DNA of 37,082 nt from positions 1 through 37,082 of the forward strand of contig NZ_BDQX01000230.1 in NCBI RefSeq assembly GCF_003112455.1, read 5' to 3'. Of the stretch, positions 1 through 8,146 are shown in pieces. A program made the translations under genes and the position numbers. How positions within the stretch are numbered: the stretch's first letter is position 1; each line of letters begins with the position of its first letter. The notes beneath the pieces are model-generated. The model was not told where the DNA came from and did no database searches. It worked only from the letters and a program-made list of their open reading frames with translations. The DNA comes from Paenibacillus agaridevorans. GTDB taxonomy: Bacteria > Bacillota > Bacilli > Paenibacillales > Paenibacillaceae.

Positions 1-1
1 T

Positions 2-430
2 ACCCCGCGCATTTCTCGCCGGTCGCGGGATGGAAGTCAATTTCGGGTCTTTGATCCGTTTGGTAACATGCTAGTTTTCTTCAATAAGCATTATGCGCCT
101 CCTCTATATCTTGAAGCCCAAAATCATACAGAGGAAATACTCAATCAGGTTTGGTTTTTGCGCGATATTTATGCCAATGATAAGGCAGCAGCTAAGAAAC
201 TAGACCGCGCTCTGGAAGAAATAAAAAACAAAACAGGAATCGAGCATGCCAGACTATTAGCAGCTCGTAGCGAAATAGCTATCGCCATGGGCGAGTTGGA
301 TCTTTCCTTTAAATTAGAAGACACGATCTCTCAGATTTATCTACCAGATTCGGAACTTCGAAAATATGATGAGGAGTTAAGGGCGCCTCGACAACTTAGA
401 GACTGGGCGGGAATTGACTCAGGCCTTTAA
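2..430 (+). CDS. VOC (glyoxalase/bleomycin-resistance fold) protein, 3' part
   Basis: The reading frame is open from base 2, so the gene starts before the window. The first visible residues include FRVFDPFGNMLVFF, the typical last beta-strand block of a VOC domain, where an acidic or polar residue near DPxGN completes the metal or ligand site. The ATG at 68 lies inside this block and is not a credible start. After the VOC motif comes an unusual charged helical tail of about 100 residues (roughly from LEAQNHTEEIL to the end), which is longer than in simple VOC proteins. Substrate and role are unknown. The gene is on the plus strand while the next 14 kb is on the minus strand, so it is not part of the island operon. 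Confidence 0.6.
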   Translation, partial: TPRISRRSRDGSQFRVFDPFGNMLVFFNKHYAPPLYLEAQNHTEEILNQVWFLRDIYANDKAAAKKLDRALEEIKNKTGIEHARLLAARSEIAIAMGELDLSFKLEDTISQIYLPDSELRKYDEELRAPRQLRDWAGIDSGL

Positions 431-712
431 ATGCTCCAGCTTACGGCAGCATTCAATCTGTTTCTAGCGAACGGATTATCCGGACAAAAACGTTTGGCTG
501 GTTTCTTTGTGGAAGCCTCCTTTACTTTCTTGTTAAACTGCCGTTACTTTAACGATCAATGGCAACCGTTAGTGTGGCCGACTGCAGTCGTGTCGTGATG
601 CTCTCCTCTCCCATTCGTTGAATTAGAATGTCGCGAAACAGATCGTCCGAACGCTCCAGTTTTCAAATCGCATGTGGAACCTCAATTGGAGCTTCTCTTT
701 CGAAATATCTAT
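431..712. other. Gene-poor degraded stretch downstream of the VOC gene
   Basis: I see no complete gene here. On the minus strand, 549-662 encodes a short C-terminal-looking peptide (it contains LFRDILIQRMGEESITTRL) ending at a TAA, with a TGA just upstream. It faintly resembles the C-terminal end of a LacI-type sensor domain and may be a gene remnant. A second minus-strand open fragment of 38 codons (about 427-543) has no recognisable match. Confidence 0.3.
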
Positions 713-740
713 TATTTACATACACATTATTATGTAAACT
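713..740 (+). repeat. 28-bp AT-rich repeat with dif-like right arm (copy A)
   Basis: The right arm TTATGTAAACT (730-740) equals the XerD-side arm of the Bacillus subtilis dif site as I remember it; the left arm does not match dif. The 28-bp unit is closely similar to 16374-16401, in the same orientation, and both copies lie next to copies of the ZIP gene 3' end. It also contains the short inverted repeat TTTACATA/TATGTAAA. Confidence 0.45.
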
Positions 741-751
741 ATTACAACTAC

Positions 752-780
752 AAAAAAAGGACAACCCAAAGGTTATCCTT
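752..780 (-). terminator. Intrinsic terminator left over from a relic ZIP gene
   Basis: Read on the minus strand, AAGGATAACC, loop TTTG and GGTTGTCCTT form a 10-bp stem with one G-T pair, followed by a run of T (complement of 752-756). It lies about 105 bp past the stop of the esterase gene, so it is now the first good terminator for the whole island operon. The equivalent hairpin at 16414-16437 has lost its T-run. Confidence 0.65.
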
Positions 781-862
781 ATCCGAAGAAATGACTAATG
801 TATATCATAAGCAGCAATCCTAATATAAACGATATCCAGCTTGCCGCCGGCTAAATCGCGGA
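757..862 (-). pseudogene. Fused relic: 3' end of a ZIP transporter gene joined to an internal HIS6 fragment
   Basis: Bases 757-832 align without gaps to 16414-16489 (the ZIP 3' end and its terminator) with about four differences. In the coding part all are synonymous: both end with LLLMIYISHFFG, with stop TAA here and TAG there. Bases 834-862 match 17478-17506 inside the HIS6-like gene at 28 of 29 positions, the one difference changing Ser to Ala in RDLSGGKLD. Order and orientation match the intact pair, with about 1 kb missing between. This is a deletion remnant of a second, slightly diverged ZIP-HIS6 segment. Confidence 0.75.
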
Positions 863-884
863 TGCCAACTTAACTCCGCTTCGC

Positions 885-2000
885 TTATTGTTCATTCGCA
901 ACTCCGCTTAACTGCAACAGGTTCCAAATAGCTATACACCACAGTAAACCGGCCTGCTGCTGCCCTAACAAAGTGAAATGCCCGCTTTCCCTTTCCAATG
1001 CACGGTGCAACCCGATGCCTGCAAGAATATCAGTATCTGGACCCGGCAAAAAACCGGGTGTTGACCAGAGCTCATCAATCGCCAACCGGATGCTCTCTTC
1101 CTCCAATGGCTTGATGTAAACGGTTGGATGCAGGGTGGATTTGGCAGGCAGCCACAGGAAGGAATGTCCCCAGTATTCTTCCAGTGCTGCTTTTATGGCC
1201 AGCAAGCGAGACTTATAGACATCGGTTGAATTTCCCTCAATCACATCCGATTCTCCCTGTTGCCACAGTAGGGCTCTAAAGGGGCCGACCGCTTTTCCTG
1301 CATGCTGTAGATTATCAAATAAAGGTTCGTCAGGCATCCATTGTCTAGAGGATGTAGCTCCGACCGCTACATTCACCATACCAATCGGAACCCTTATCAA
1401 TGGCAGCAAGTGGTTCATCGCTGCAGGCCAAATGGTTCCCTTCCTGCTCTGCTCATTATCATCACTGGGATTAACCGTCGGCTGCGGATCATGGGCCACT
1501 CTCCATTCTTGCGAGCGAGGGTCTAATGCGCTTATTCTTCCTTGCGGATCTTCTATCCGCATACAGCTGTCATTGCAATTCTCCGCATACGATTGCCCTG
1601 CTATGATAAAAATTTCACCAACGCCAACTGGCTCCACGACGACTGATTCGCTTTGTTCCCCCCGCTCCTTGTCGATGTAGCGAAGCTCTAATCGATACCA
1701 GCCTCCTGCAGGAACAAGAAATGTCGCTTCGAACTGCTCTCCCTCCCATTCCGCATCCAGGTCCTTCCAGTCTACTGCTATTCCATACGCATCATGGTGG
1801 AGCAAGGTTCTGGCCTCCAGCCTGCCTTGCGTTCGCCTTGAAACTGAACCTGCAATGATTAAAGTCCCTTCTCCCAGACTTGGCCCGCCCAGGTGATTAG
1901 CATAAGCTTGCGCTGCACAATAACCTTTTCGTTGAATCACTTGATACGGCTTAGGATGTGTAAGATAAACTACAGGAACATTCATTCGCTCATCAAGCAT
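885..2000 (-). CDS. Sialate O-acetylesterase-like SGNH hydrolase (cytoplasmic)
   Basis: This 371-residue protein looks like the SASA/SGNH carbohydrate esterase family, which removes acetyl groups from sugars with a Ser-His(-Asp) site. The nucleophile block is IFIIAGQSYAEN (Ser137), the WQQGESD block lies at 246-252, and the C-terminal GHFT block (His341) would supply the catalytic His. An N-terminal beta-rich region of about 125 residues precedes the esterase core, as in many SASA proteins. There is no signal peptide, so it should act on an imported sugar. The ATG has GAGGG seven bases upstream and follows the mannosidase stop by 13 bp, so the two are co-transcribed. The exact acyl substrate cannot be read from sequence; sialic acid itself is not implied, as no sialate genes are nearby. 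Confidence 0.75.
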   Translation of the reverse strand: MLDERMNVPVVYLTHPKPYQVIQRKGYCAAQAYANHLGGPSLGEGTLIIAGSVSRRTQGRLEARTLLHHDAYGIAVDWKDLDAEWEGEQFEATFLVPAGGWYRLELRYIDKERGEQSESVVVEPVGVGEIFIIAGQSYAENCNDSCMRIEDPQGRISALDPRSQEWRVAHDPQPTVNPSDDNEQSRKGTIWPAAMNHLLPLIRVPIGMVNVAVGATSSRQWMPDEPLFDNLQHAGKAVGPFRALLWQQGESDVIEGNSTDVYKSRLLAIKAALEEYWGHSFLWLPAKSTLHPTVYIKPLEEESIRLAIDELWSTPGFLPGPDTDILAGIGLHRALERESGHFTLLGQQQAGLLWCIAIWNLLQLSGVANEQ

Positions 2001-2013
2001 ACCATCACCCTCA

Positions 2014-4770
2014 TCAAACTAGAGTTACTTTCACTGTAATGATTTGTTTGGCTTTTGCAGTAACATTAATTTCCCTTGCAGTAACCGGTAAATCGGCTAT
2101 TGGGGCCTCGTCTAAGTTCACTAATTCCGCCGAAGCAATCGCTCGCTCAAAAGTCAATGTCCCTGCCCCTTCTTGTTCGGTTACATTAAATAATCTAACG
2201 ATGTAGCTGTTGTCGTGGTCCTCCGATTGTTTGAAGGCACTCACAATCAATGCTGGGGATGTGTGAGTCAAATACGATTTGCTTAAGGATAATCCGCCTG
2301 CTCCTTGCTGTTGGGTTTCCCGATATAGCTTGCCAGGTTTCCGGTTCAGCGAACGAATACCGGTCACATATTGCTGATGCTCCTTCCAGAGCGGCGCAGG
2401 ATGAGTTTCTGCGATTGCAAAAGGTCTTATCGCATAACTGAATTCGAGCTCTCTCAGCAATTGACCTCCATCGCTGCCGTCAGAAAGTACCTCCTTGCTT
2501 GTGCTTCGGAATAAAGTTAACGCGATTGTGCGCTGGTTATTATCTCGGACAACAACCTCATAAAGCCCTTTGCTGTAAATTGCCAGGCCATCTTTGTGAT
2601 CATCCACTGTAACAATCCCGTTATGCGGCACAACTTCAAAGTCCTTGCGCAAATAATCAGACCGATCCGGCCGTTGAATCTGTCGTTTCACCAAATCAAA
2701 TGGGGTACTTGTATGGTAATGTTGCGTATCCAATCCACTGGGAAACAAGATGCGCAGCCGATGATTGCGAGCTGTATTGTGAACAGAAGTCCTGCAATAA
2801 ATAATGGGATCACCCTTTTTCAACTCGACCCAAGTCGTAATCGGCATGTCAACCCATTCCTTGCTTCTGCTGTTCTCATCACTTTCAATGCCCCTCGGAA
2901 CACGAAGATTGAGTTGGATACGAATACACGCTTGATATGGTCCATCATACACAGTGGATATCGTAGCTTGCACGCCGGAAGAACGAACGGTTTCATTGTT
3001 TATTGGTGAAACATGACTCCAACCGTCTCCGATGTCCGCTTCATCTTCCAATAGTAATAGTCCTTCATAAAAGCGTCCCGTTTGGACATCTGTTACTTGA
3101 ATTGTACCATTGGAAGTTACGCGTAATCGAATGCGCCCATTATCCCAGGTATGTTCATCCATCTGCATGGAGCCTGGGTAGCGCACTGGCGCGATCAGCT
3201 TTGGGGCACTGTATTCCAAAGGAGCATGATTTTCAATCGTATACCTTTCCAATGTATAAACCGAATAACCGAAAGCAGGTACCTTGCCTGGCATCGCAAT
3301 GCGAAACCGATCCACTGCTTCACCACGGGGAAGCTCTCTATAGGGTCTATACAGGTGCATGCTGTTCGTTTGAATAGTGAGCAATTGGTAAGGAATTTCA
3401 TTGTGCTCCGCATCATAAATTCGAAAAGAAGTGCCGTTTAACGAATTTTTCATCGTTACCGAAACATCCGAGTTTGCAGGAAGACTAAGCTCGACCTCAA
3501 AGATCCCCTCTACGGAAGACTGCGAAGGATTGAATACCGTAAAGGCGTGATTCCCACCAAGCTGCTCCTCGTTAAGATGATTGGATATGTAGCTCATTTG
3601 TTCATAAATCATCTGTTCGCTTATCAAGCGGGATTGGTCAAACCGATAAATCATATCCTGGTGCACTTGGTCAATCGAACAACCGCAAATGGAATCATGG
3701 GGATGGTTTTGCAGCACAAACTCCCATGCTTTTTTGATAAAGCTTTTGGAATACGTTCGTCCTTCCAAAGCCGTCATCACGCCCAATGGCTCAGCCCATT
3801 TTTCGATCAAGTTTTCACAATGCTGATTATGCTGTTTCAAATGGACGCGTGAAGACAAGGTGTTCTCCGGAACCCAGTTGTTTAGTCCATTATAAGCAAG
3901 CTCCTTTTGCTCCCCTTTATAAACTCTCAAATCCCCGACTTTTCCACGCAAGTCTTGTAGATAGGTTTCAAGATGGGCATGAACAAATTGCACATTCAAC
4001 TTTTTATTCTCACTTAAGGTTTTAAGCATCCATGGCAATTGCGGTTCGATTTCAACGTGATCCACCCCATCCATGCTCAAAGCTATTGTGGTGGTGGCCC
4101 GTTTATTCTTATACTCCATCAACATCATGGCCCGCTCCATCAGTTCATCCTGATGTTCCTCATAAGCATTATCACGATCATAAAAGGGCCACCTCAACGC
4201 AAAATAGAAATCGCTATACGAACGGTCTTCATCAAGCTTCAATCCCAATACTCTGCTGCCATCGGCCCCCTCCCACCATATTTCCGCAGGATCCGCATCT
4301 CCGCGGAAACCTCGGAACAACACGGCATTATCAATACCGAAGCCGCGGAGAATTTGTGGCAGCTGGCTATTATGTCCGAACATATCCGTGACATACCCCG
4401 ACAACATGGCTTCAACGCCCCAGGAACGAGCATCCCTTATTCCCCTCAAAAGATTGCGAATCAATGATTCGCCGCTGACCAGGAATTCATCCGGCATGAC
4501 ATACCAGGGGCCAATGGCTATTCTATTATCCTGAATTAACCGTTGCAATCTGTCACGATTCTCCGGGCGAATCTCCAGGTAATCGTCGAGCATGATGGTT
4601 TGGCCGTCCATCGTAAAAAAGCGATAGTCGGCGTTCTGCTCCATGTAATCAATCAATTCATCCATCATGTAGACCAGGCGGGTGCGAAAGCTCTGGAAAT
4701 CCTGATACCATTCCCTATCCCAATGGGTCTGTGAAAGAACATACATTTTTTCGATTCGTTTTTTTTCCAT
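2014..4770 (-). CDS. GH38 alpha-mannosidase
   Basis: Glycoside hydrolase family 38 enzymes are zinc-dependent retaining alpha-mannosidases. Using the ATG at 4770 (918 residues), the zinc ligands of the HWDREW block are His16 and Asp18, the nucleophile/zinc ligand is the Asp of TDMFGHNS (about residue 129), and the last ligand lies in QNHPHDSICGCS (about 356-358). The middle helical domain and the long C-terminal beta-sandwich region are present, and length fits bacterial members. There is no signal peptide, so it should act in the cytosol on an imported mannoside. A TTG 21 bp upstream is in frame, but GGGAG nine bases before the ATG favours the ATG. It is the core catabolic gene of the operon, between the permease genes and an acetylesterase. 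Linkage specificity cannot be deduced. Confidence 0.9.
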   Translation of the reverse strand: MEKKRIEKMYVLSQTHWDREWYQDFQSFRTRLVYMMDELIDYMEQNADYRFFTMDGQTIMLDDYLEIRPENRDRLQRLIQDNRIAIGPWYVMPDEFLVSGESLIRNLLRGIRDARSWGVEAMLSGYVTDMFGHNSQLPQILRGFGIDNAVLFRGFRGDADPAEIWWEGADGSRVLGLKLDEDRSYSDFYFALRWPFYDRDNAYEEHQDELMERAMMLMEYKNKRATTTIALSMDGVDHVEIEPQLPWMLKTLSENKKLNVQFVHAHLETYLQDLRGKVGDLRVYKGEQKELAYNGLNNWVPENTLSSRVHLKQHNQHCENLIEKWAEPLGVMTALEGRTYSKSFIKKAWEFVLQNHPHDSICGCSIDQVHQDMIYRFDQSRLISEQMIYEQMSYISNHLNEEQLGGNHAFTVFNPSQSSVEGIFEVELSLPANSDVSVTMKNSLNGTSFRIYDAEHNEIPYQLLTIQTNSMHLYRPYRELPRGEAVDRFRIAMPGKVPAFGYSVYTLERYTIENHAPLEYSAPKLIAPVRYPGSMQMDEHTWDNGRIRLRVTSNGTIQVTDVQTGRFYEGLLLLEDEADIGDGWSHVSPINNETVRSSGVQATISTVYDGPYQACIRIQLNLRVPRGIESDENSRSKEWVDMPITTWVELKKGDPIIYCRTSVHNTARNHRLRILFPSGLDTQHYHTSTPFDLVKRQIQRPDRSDYLRKDFEVVPHNGIVTVDDHKDGLAIYSKGLYEVVVRDNNQRTIALTLFRSTSKEVLSDGSDGGQLLRELEFSYAIRPFAIAETHPAPLWKEHQQYVTGIRSLNRKPGKLYRETQQQGAGGLSLSKSYLTHTSPALIVSAFKQSEDHDNSYIVRLFNVTEQEGAGTLTFERAIASAELVNLDEAPIADLPVTAREINVTAKAKQIITVKVTLV

Positions 4771-4828
4771 TTTCGGTTTCTCCCAATTCAATAAATAATA
4801 GTTGAAAGCCTCTTAGAATGCCATTCTC

Positions 4829-5713
4829 TTATCCTTTTACTCCCGTCATCGCGAAGGCTTGAATAAAATGTTTCTGCAGCCATAAATAAACGAGGATAGG
4901 CGGAATCATCGTAATGGTTGCCAGGGCAAAGATCGACGGATAATCCGGTACTCTTCCCACCTGCTTCGCTTCTCCCATCAAGGAGGAAATCCCCGTAGCG
5001 ATCACTTGCATATCCATACTGTTGATCACAATAAGGGGCCATAAATAATCGTTCCATATTCCAATAAACGTTATGATAATCAGTGCGGCTAGAATCGGAC
5101 GGGTCATGGGAAAATAAATCCGAAAAATGGTATGGAACACTCCCGAACCATCCACACGCGCCGCCTCCTCGTAATCAAACGGAAGAGAATCCATCATCTG
5201 TTTCATCAAGAAGATTGCATATACGGGGACTAGTCCTCCTACCAATAAAGCTGCCCAGGAATCAAGCATGCCGTGACCGCCTTGGCCCAGCCAATCATTG
5301 CCGCCTGCCAACGGCCACCGCACATAGAGCAAATAAGTAGGCACTAACGTTACCTGGCTTGGAATCATCATGGAGGCAAGAAAGATAAGGAATACCGTAT
5401 CCCGGCCTTTAAACCTGAGCTTGGAGAACACGTAGCTTGCCACAAGAGCAATAATACAAGTTGTAAAAATGTACCAGAGACAGCGTATTAAAGTGTTGAT
5501 ATATAGCCGATACACTTGTGGATCCGTAAACACCTGAATGTATCGCTCCAATTGCCACTCCGTTGGAATCGGGACAATGAAAGTCGCATAATAGTCCCTA
5601 TTCGTCCCCAAAGAGGCCATAAGTTGAAATAAAAAGGGATAAAACATAATAAGGCTGCCTGCTGCAAGTATCCCGTAGATAATAAAGGACTCTAAGCGCG
5701 TTCGTTTTTGCAC
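4829..5713 (-). CDS. Carbohydrate ABC transporter permease, MalG/LacG type
   Basis: This 294-residue membrane protein has about six hydrophobic segments, starting with IIYGILAAGSLIMFYPFLF. The cytoplasmic EAA loop of binding-protein-dependent permeases is clear: YEEAARVDGSGVFHTIFRIYFP at about 180-200, the site that contacts the ATPase. It pairs with the MalF-type permease upstream (40-bp gap) and the lipoprotein binding protein. No ATP-binding subunit is encoded in the window, which is usual for CUT1 sugar systems of Bacillales that share an MsmX-type ATPase. The gene lies directly before the mannosidase, so an oligosaccharide containing alpha-mannose is the likely substrate; this is inference from context. 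Confidence 0.9.
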   Translation of the reverse strand: MQKRTRLESFIIYGILAAGSLIMFYPFLFQLMASLGTNRDYYATFIVPIPTEWQLERYIQVFTDPQVYRLYINTLIRCLWYIFTTCIIALVASYVFSKLRFKGRDTVFLIFLASMMIPSQVTLVPTYLLYVRWPLAGGNDWLGQGGHGMLDSWAALLVGGLVPVYAIFLMKQMMDSLPFDYEEAARVDGSGVFHTIFRIYFPMTRPILAALIIITFIGIWNDYLWPLIVINSMDMQVIATGISSLMGEAKQVGRVPDYPSIFALATITMIPPILVYLWLQKHFIQAFAMTGVKG

Positions 5714-5753
5714 CCTGACTTTCTCCTTTCATCAGCAATCCAGCTTCAGTTGA

Positions 5754-6725
5754 TCATGTTATTCGGCGTTGCGAAATGCGATATTGCATAACGGACAAGA
5801 TCAAGGTCACGACCAATACGACGACTGATGATGCACTCGCCATCCCGAAATTAAAGGCCTGAAAAGCATCCTGATAGATGCGATACAAGATAATATTCGT
5901 ATCGCCATGAGGGCCTCCATACGTGATAAGCTGTACCGGTTCAAAAATTTGAAAACTGCCGATAATTCCTGTAATTAATAAAAACATCGTAATTGGCCTC
6001 AGGCAAGGAATGGTGATGTACCAAAATATTTTCAATCTGCTCGCACCGTCGACCTTACCTGCTTCATATAAAGTTGTGTCAATCCCCTGGAGCCCCGCCA
6101 AATAAATGATGACCGTGCTTCCGACTCCTTTCCAAACGGTAATGATAATGAGCCAAAAACTCATCCATAAGGCACTCTCTTGAAAAACGATAGGCTCCAT
6201 GCCAAAACGAACCATCATTTGTTTAACTACCCCATCAACCGGACTGAGCAAGGTATTAACCATCTGGGCAACGACTGCGAAGGGGACAAGCACTGGCAAA
6301 TACCAAATCGTACGAATGGCCCCGCTTCCAAATACCTTCTGATTCAATAACAGAGCAATCAATAGACCGATGATCAAGCTGCAGAATAAAATGATAATGC
6401 CATATACGCCAGCTCGTATCAGCGTTTCTACATAATCACCTTGTGTAAAAAAAGTCCGAAAGTTTTTTATTCCCACCCATTCGGGCAATCCGGCCACACC
6501 CGTCCATTCTGTTAACGATAAATAAATTACAAACAAGGCGGGGAACACGGCGAAAATCGAAAAATACAATATCATGGGAGATAAAATGGAATAGCCAATG
6601 ATTCCTTCTTTATGTCGGCGCATCCATTTTTGCAAGCGAATGGACTGTACGTTATCGGGAGCAGAACCTCCCCCGGAAACCAAAGTTTCACGGGGGATAG
6701 CCTTCTTGTTTAAGATCCTGCTCAT
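5754..6725 (-). CDS. Carbohydrate ABC transporter permease, MalF/UgpA type
   Basis: This 323-residue inner-membrane permease carries a cytoplasmic N-terminal tail of about 40 residues, then six or so hydrophobic segments beginning with IIGYSILSPMILYFSIFAVF. The EAA loop reads LYEAGKVDGASRLKIFWYIT, giving the conserved contact with a shared ATPase. Its ATG overlaps the TGA of the binding-protein gene by four bases (ATGA), so the two are probably translationally coupled. It is the partner of the LacG-type permease downstream in the same mannoside uptake operon. Confidence 0.9.
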   Translation of the reverse strand: MSRILNKKAIPRETLVSGGGSAPDNVQSIRLQKWMRRHKEGIIGYSILSPMILYFSIFAVFPALFVIYLSLTEWTGVAGLPEWVGIKNFRTFFTQGDYVETLIRAGVYGIIILFCSLIIGLLIALLLNQKVFGSGAIRTIWYLPVLVPFAVVAQMVNTLLSPVDGVVKQMMVRFGMEPIVFQESALWMSFWLIIITVWKGVGSTVIIYLAGLQGIDTTLYEAGKVDGASRLKIFWYITIPCLRPITMFLLITGIIGSFQIFEPVQLITYGGPHGDTNIILYRIYQDAFQAFNFGMASASSVVVLVVTLILSVMQYRISQRRIT

Positions 6726-8041
6726 TTCAATAAGTCTTCCGCAGTTTTCTGTGCTTCAGCCAATGACTCTTCGATTGACTTATCTCCAATTAATACGGAC
6801 TCCTGGGCTTTATGCCAAGCCTCCCAGATCTTTGGACCGTTCTTCGGATATGACGGAAGCGGTCCGGCTTGCTCATTCGCTACAATCTCACCATAAACCG
6901 CCAACTGCGGAACAAGCTCTACCAGTTCAGTATTAGCAATCGCCAGTTTATTGGAAGGCATTCTGCCTGAGGCAATAGCGAACTTCTCTTGATATTCCTT
7001 GCTCGCGATAATTCTCAGATATTCCATTCCCGCTTCTTGGTTCTTCGATTGCTTTAATACAAACCACAATGTATTGCCTACGATCACATTAGCTCGCTCC
7101 CCATCTTCAGGGACAGGTAACGGAGCAAAGCCGCAATTACACTTTTCGTTCTGAGACCAGGAGATGTGCCAAGGACCTGCAACACCAAATGCTGCTTTTC
7201 CATGATGGACCAAGTTATACAACGCATTTTCATCGTTCAAAGCGGTTGAACCGCTGGGAGCTGTAAGGGAAAGTTCCTTCAAGAAGCTTAATGCTTTCAC
7301 ATTTTCCGGCGACTGGAAAGTTATCTTTTCCGAATCGGGTGATGTCAGATCCCCTCCAAGCTGTCTCATAAACGGTGCAATTCGGAACGTGCCGCCAAGC
7401 CCCGTCGTTTGAACCACCGAGCCAAAGTATTCACCTTTGCCTGTCTCTGTAATTTTCTTGGACATTTCAAACCATTCATCCCAAGTTTGTGGAGGCGCAT
7501 CCGGATTTAAACCAGCCTTTGTCATAACATCTTTGTTATACATTAATGCGAAAATCCCGGTCATACCTGATACCGCGTAAATCTTGTCTTCAAACTTCGC
7601 TGCTTCCATGGGCCCATCTGCAAGATCCGTTGTAAAATCAGCAGGCACTTCGGAAAGAGCACCCAGCTTCGCTAATTCCGGGACAAAATCCTCACCAAAC
7701 GATACATCCGGCGGATTTCCGGCCATAACCGCTAACATCAGATTTTGCCGAAGATCATCCCCCCAACCTTTACCTACATAATCAATAATGATTCCGGGGA
7801 ATTTCTTCTCCATCTCTCCTTGGATATACTCGTACAAATCCTGGTTTTTTTTGTCCGTATTCGTTGGCCAATCCAGACTGGGCTGTGCCCACACCGTTAG
7901 CCTGATCGGATCGCTGTCTCCTACAGAGTTTGTAGGTGTGTTTGTAGATGGTGCAGGTGCTTTTGTAGAGCAAGCTGCCAGCATGGCGACCATCACCATC
8001 GCTGCCACCCATTTAAATAATGTCTTTCTGCTTTTTTTCAT
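6722..8041 (-). CDS. Sugar-binding lipoprotein of ABC transporter
   Basis: Starting at the ATG at 8041 (AAAGGAGAGG a few bases upstream), the protein has 439 residues. It opens with a lipoprotein signal, MKKSRKTLF plus a hydrophobic stretch and the lipobox LAAC with Cys24 as lipidated residue. The mature part has the look of family 1 extracellular solute-binding proteins (MalE/MsmE type), with GKGEYFGSV, AAFGVAGPWHISW and EYLRIIASKEYQEKFA blocks. It would capture an oligosaccharide outside the membrane and hand it to the two permeases. An in-frame codon 102 bp upstream would add residues before the signal peptide and has no ribosome site. The gene has its own promoter, operator and cre site in the 100 bp upstream, so it can be transcribed apart from the five upstream genes. 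Confidence 0.9.
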   Translation of the reverse strand: MKKSRKTLFKWVAAMVMVAMLAACSTKAPAPSTNTPTNSVGDSDPIRLTVWAQPSLDWPTNTDKKNQDLYEYIQGEMEKKFPGIIIDYVGKGWGDDLRQNLMLAVMAGNPPDVSFGEDFVPELAKLGALSEVPADFTTDLADGPMEAAKFEDKIYAVSGMTGIFALMYNKDVMTKAGLNPDAPPQTWDEWFEMSKKITETGKGEYFGSVVQTTGLGGTFRIAPFMRQLGGDLTSPDSEKITFQSPENVKALSFLKELSLTAPSGSTALNDENALYNLVHHGKAAFGVAGPWHISWSQNEKCNCGFAPLPVPEDGERANVIVGNTLWFVLKQSKNQEAGMEYLRIIASKEYQEKFAIASGRMPSNKLAIANTELVELVPQLAVYGEIVANEQAGPLPSYPKNGPKIWEAWHKAQESVLIGDKSIEESLAEAQKTAEDLLK

Positions 8042-8094
8042 ACATGTACCTCTCCTTTGATCATTGTAAGATCCCTTTGTTTGTTCAATCGTAT

Positions 8095-8108
8095 TGCAAA
8101 CGCTTCCC
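8095..8108 (-). promoter_or_regulatory. Catabolite-responsive element (cre) for CcpA, internal promoter
   Basis: On the plus strand the site reads TGCAAACGCTTCCC, matching the Bacillus consensus TGNAANCGNNNNCA at all defined positions but the last. It lies between the internal promoter and the binding-protein gene, where bound CcpA would act as a roadblock to transcription. Confidence 0.6.
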
Positions 8109-8114
8109 AATGTC

Positions 8115-8143
8115 ATATTATATATTATATTGTAATGTGTCAA
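8115..8143 (-). promoter_or_regulatory. Sigma-A type promoter for the transporter/mannosidase genes
   Basis: On the minus strand the -35 box is a perfect TTGACA (8143-8138). With a 17-bp spacer the -10 is TAATAT (8120-8115); a TATAAT with a 15-bp spacer overlaps it. The -35 box contains the TGA stop codon of the upstream GxGYxYP gene, so gene end and promoter are fused. Confidence 0.7.
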
Positions 8144-8146
8144 TAT
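8127..8146. promoter_or_regulatory. Operator, copy 2 (ATATTG-N8-CAATAT)
   Basis: The 20-bp site ATATTGTAATGTGTCAATAT differs at one base from the site at 14885-14904 next to the regulator gene. Perfect 6-bp arms flank an 8-bp centre, and the site covers the -35 box of the internal promoter. A repressor bound here would block RNA polymerase. The divergent GntR/LacI-type regulator is the obvious candidate. Confidence 0.7.

Noticed and set aside
1341..1680. Two plus-strand frames inside the esterase gene
   Set aside because: They overlap the esterase motifs on the other strand and lack ribosome sites.
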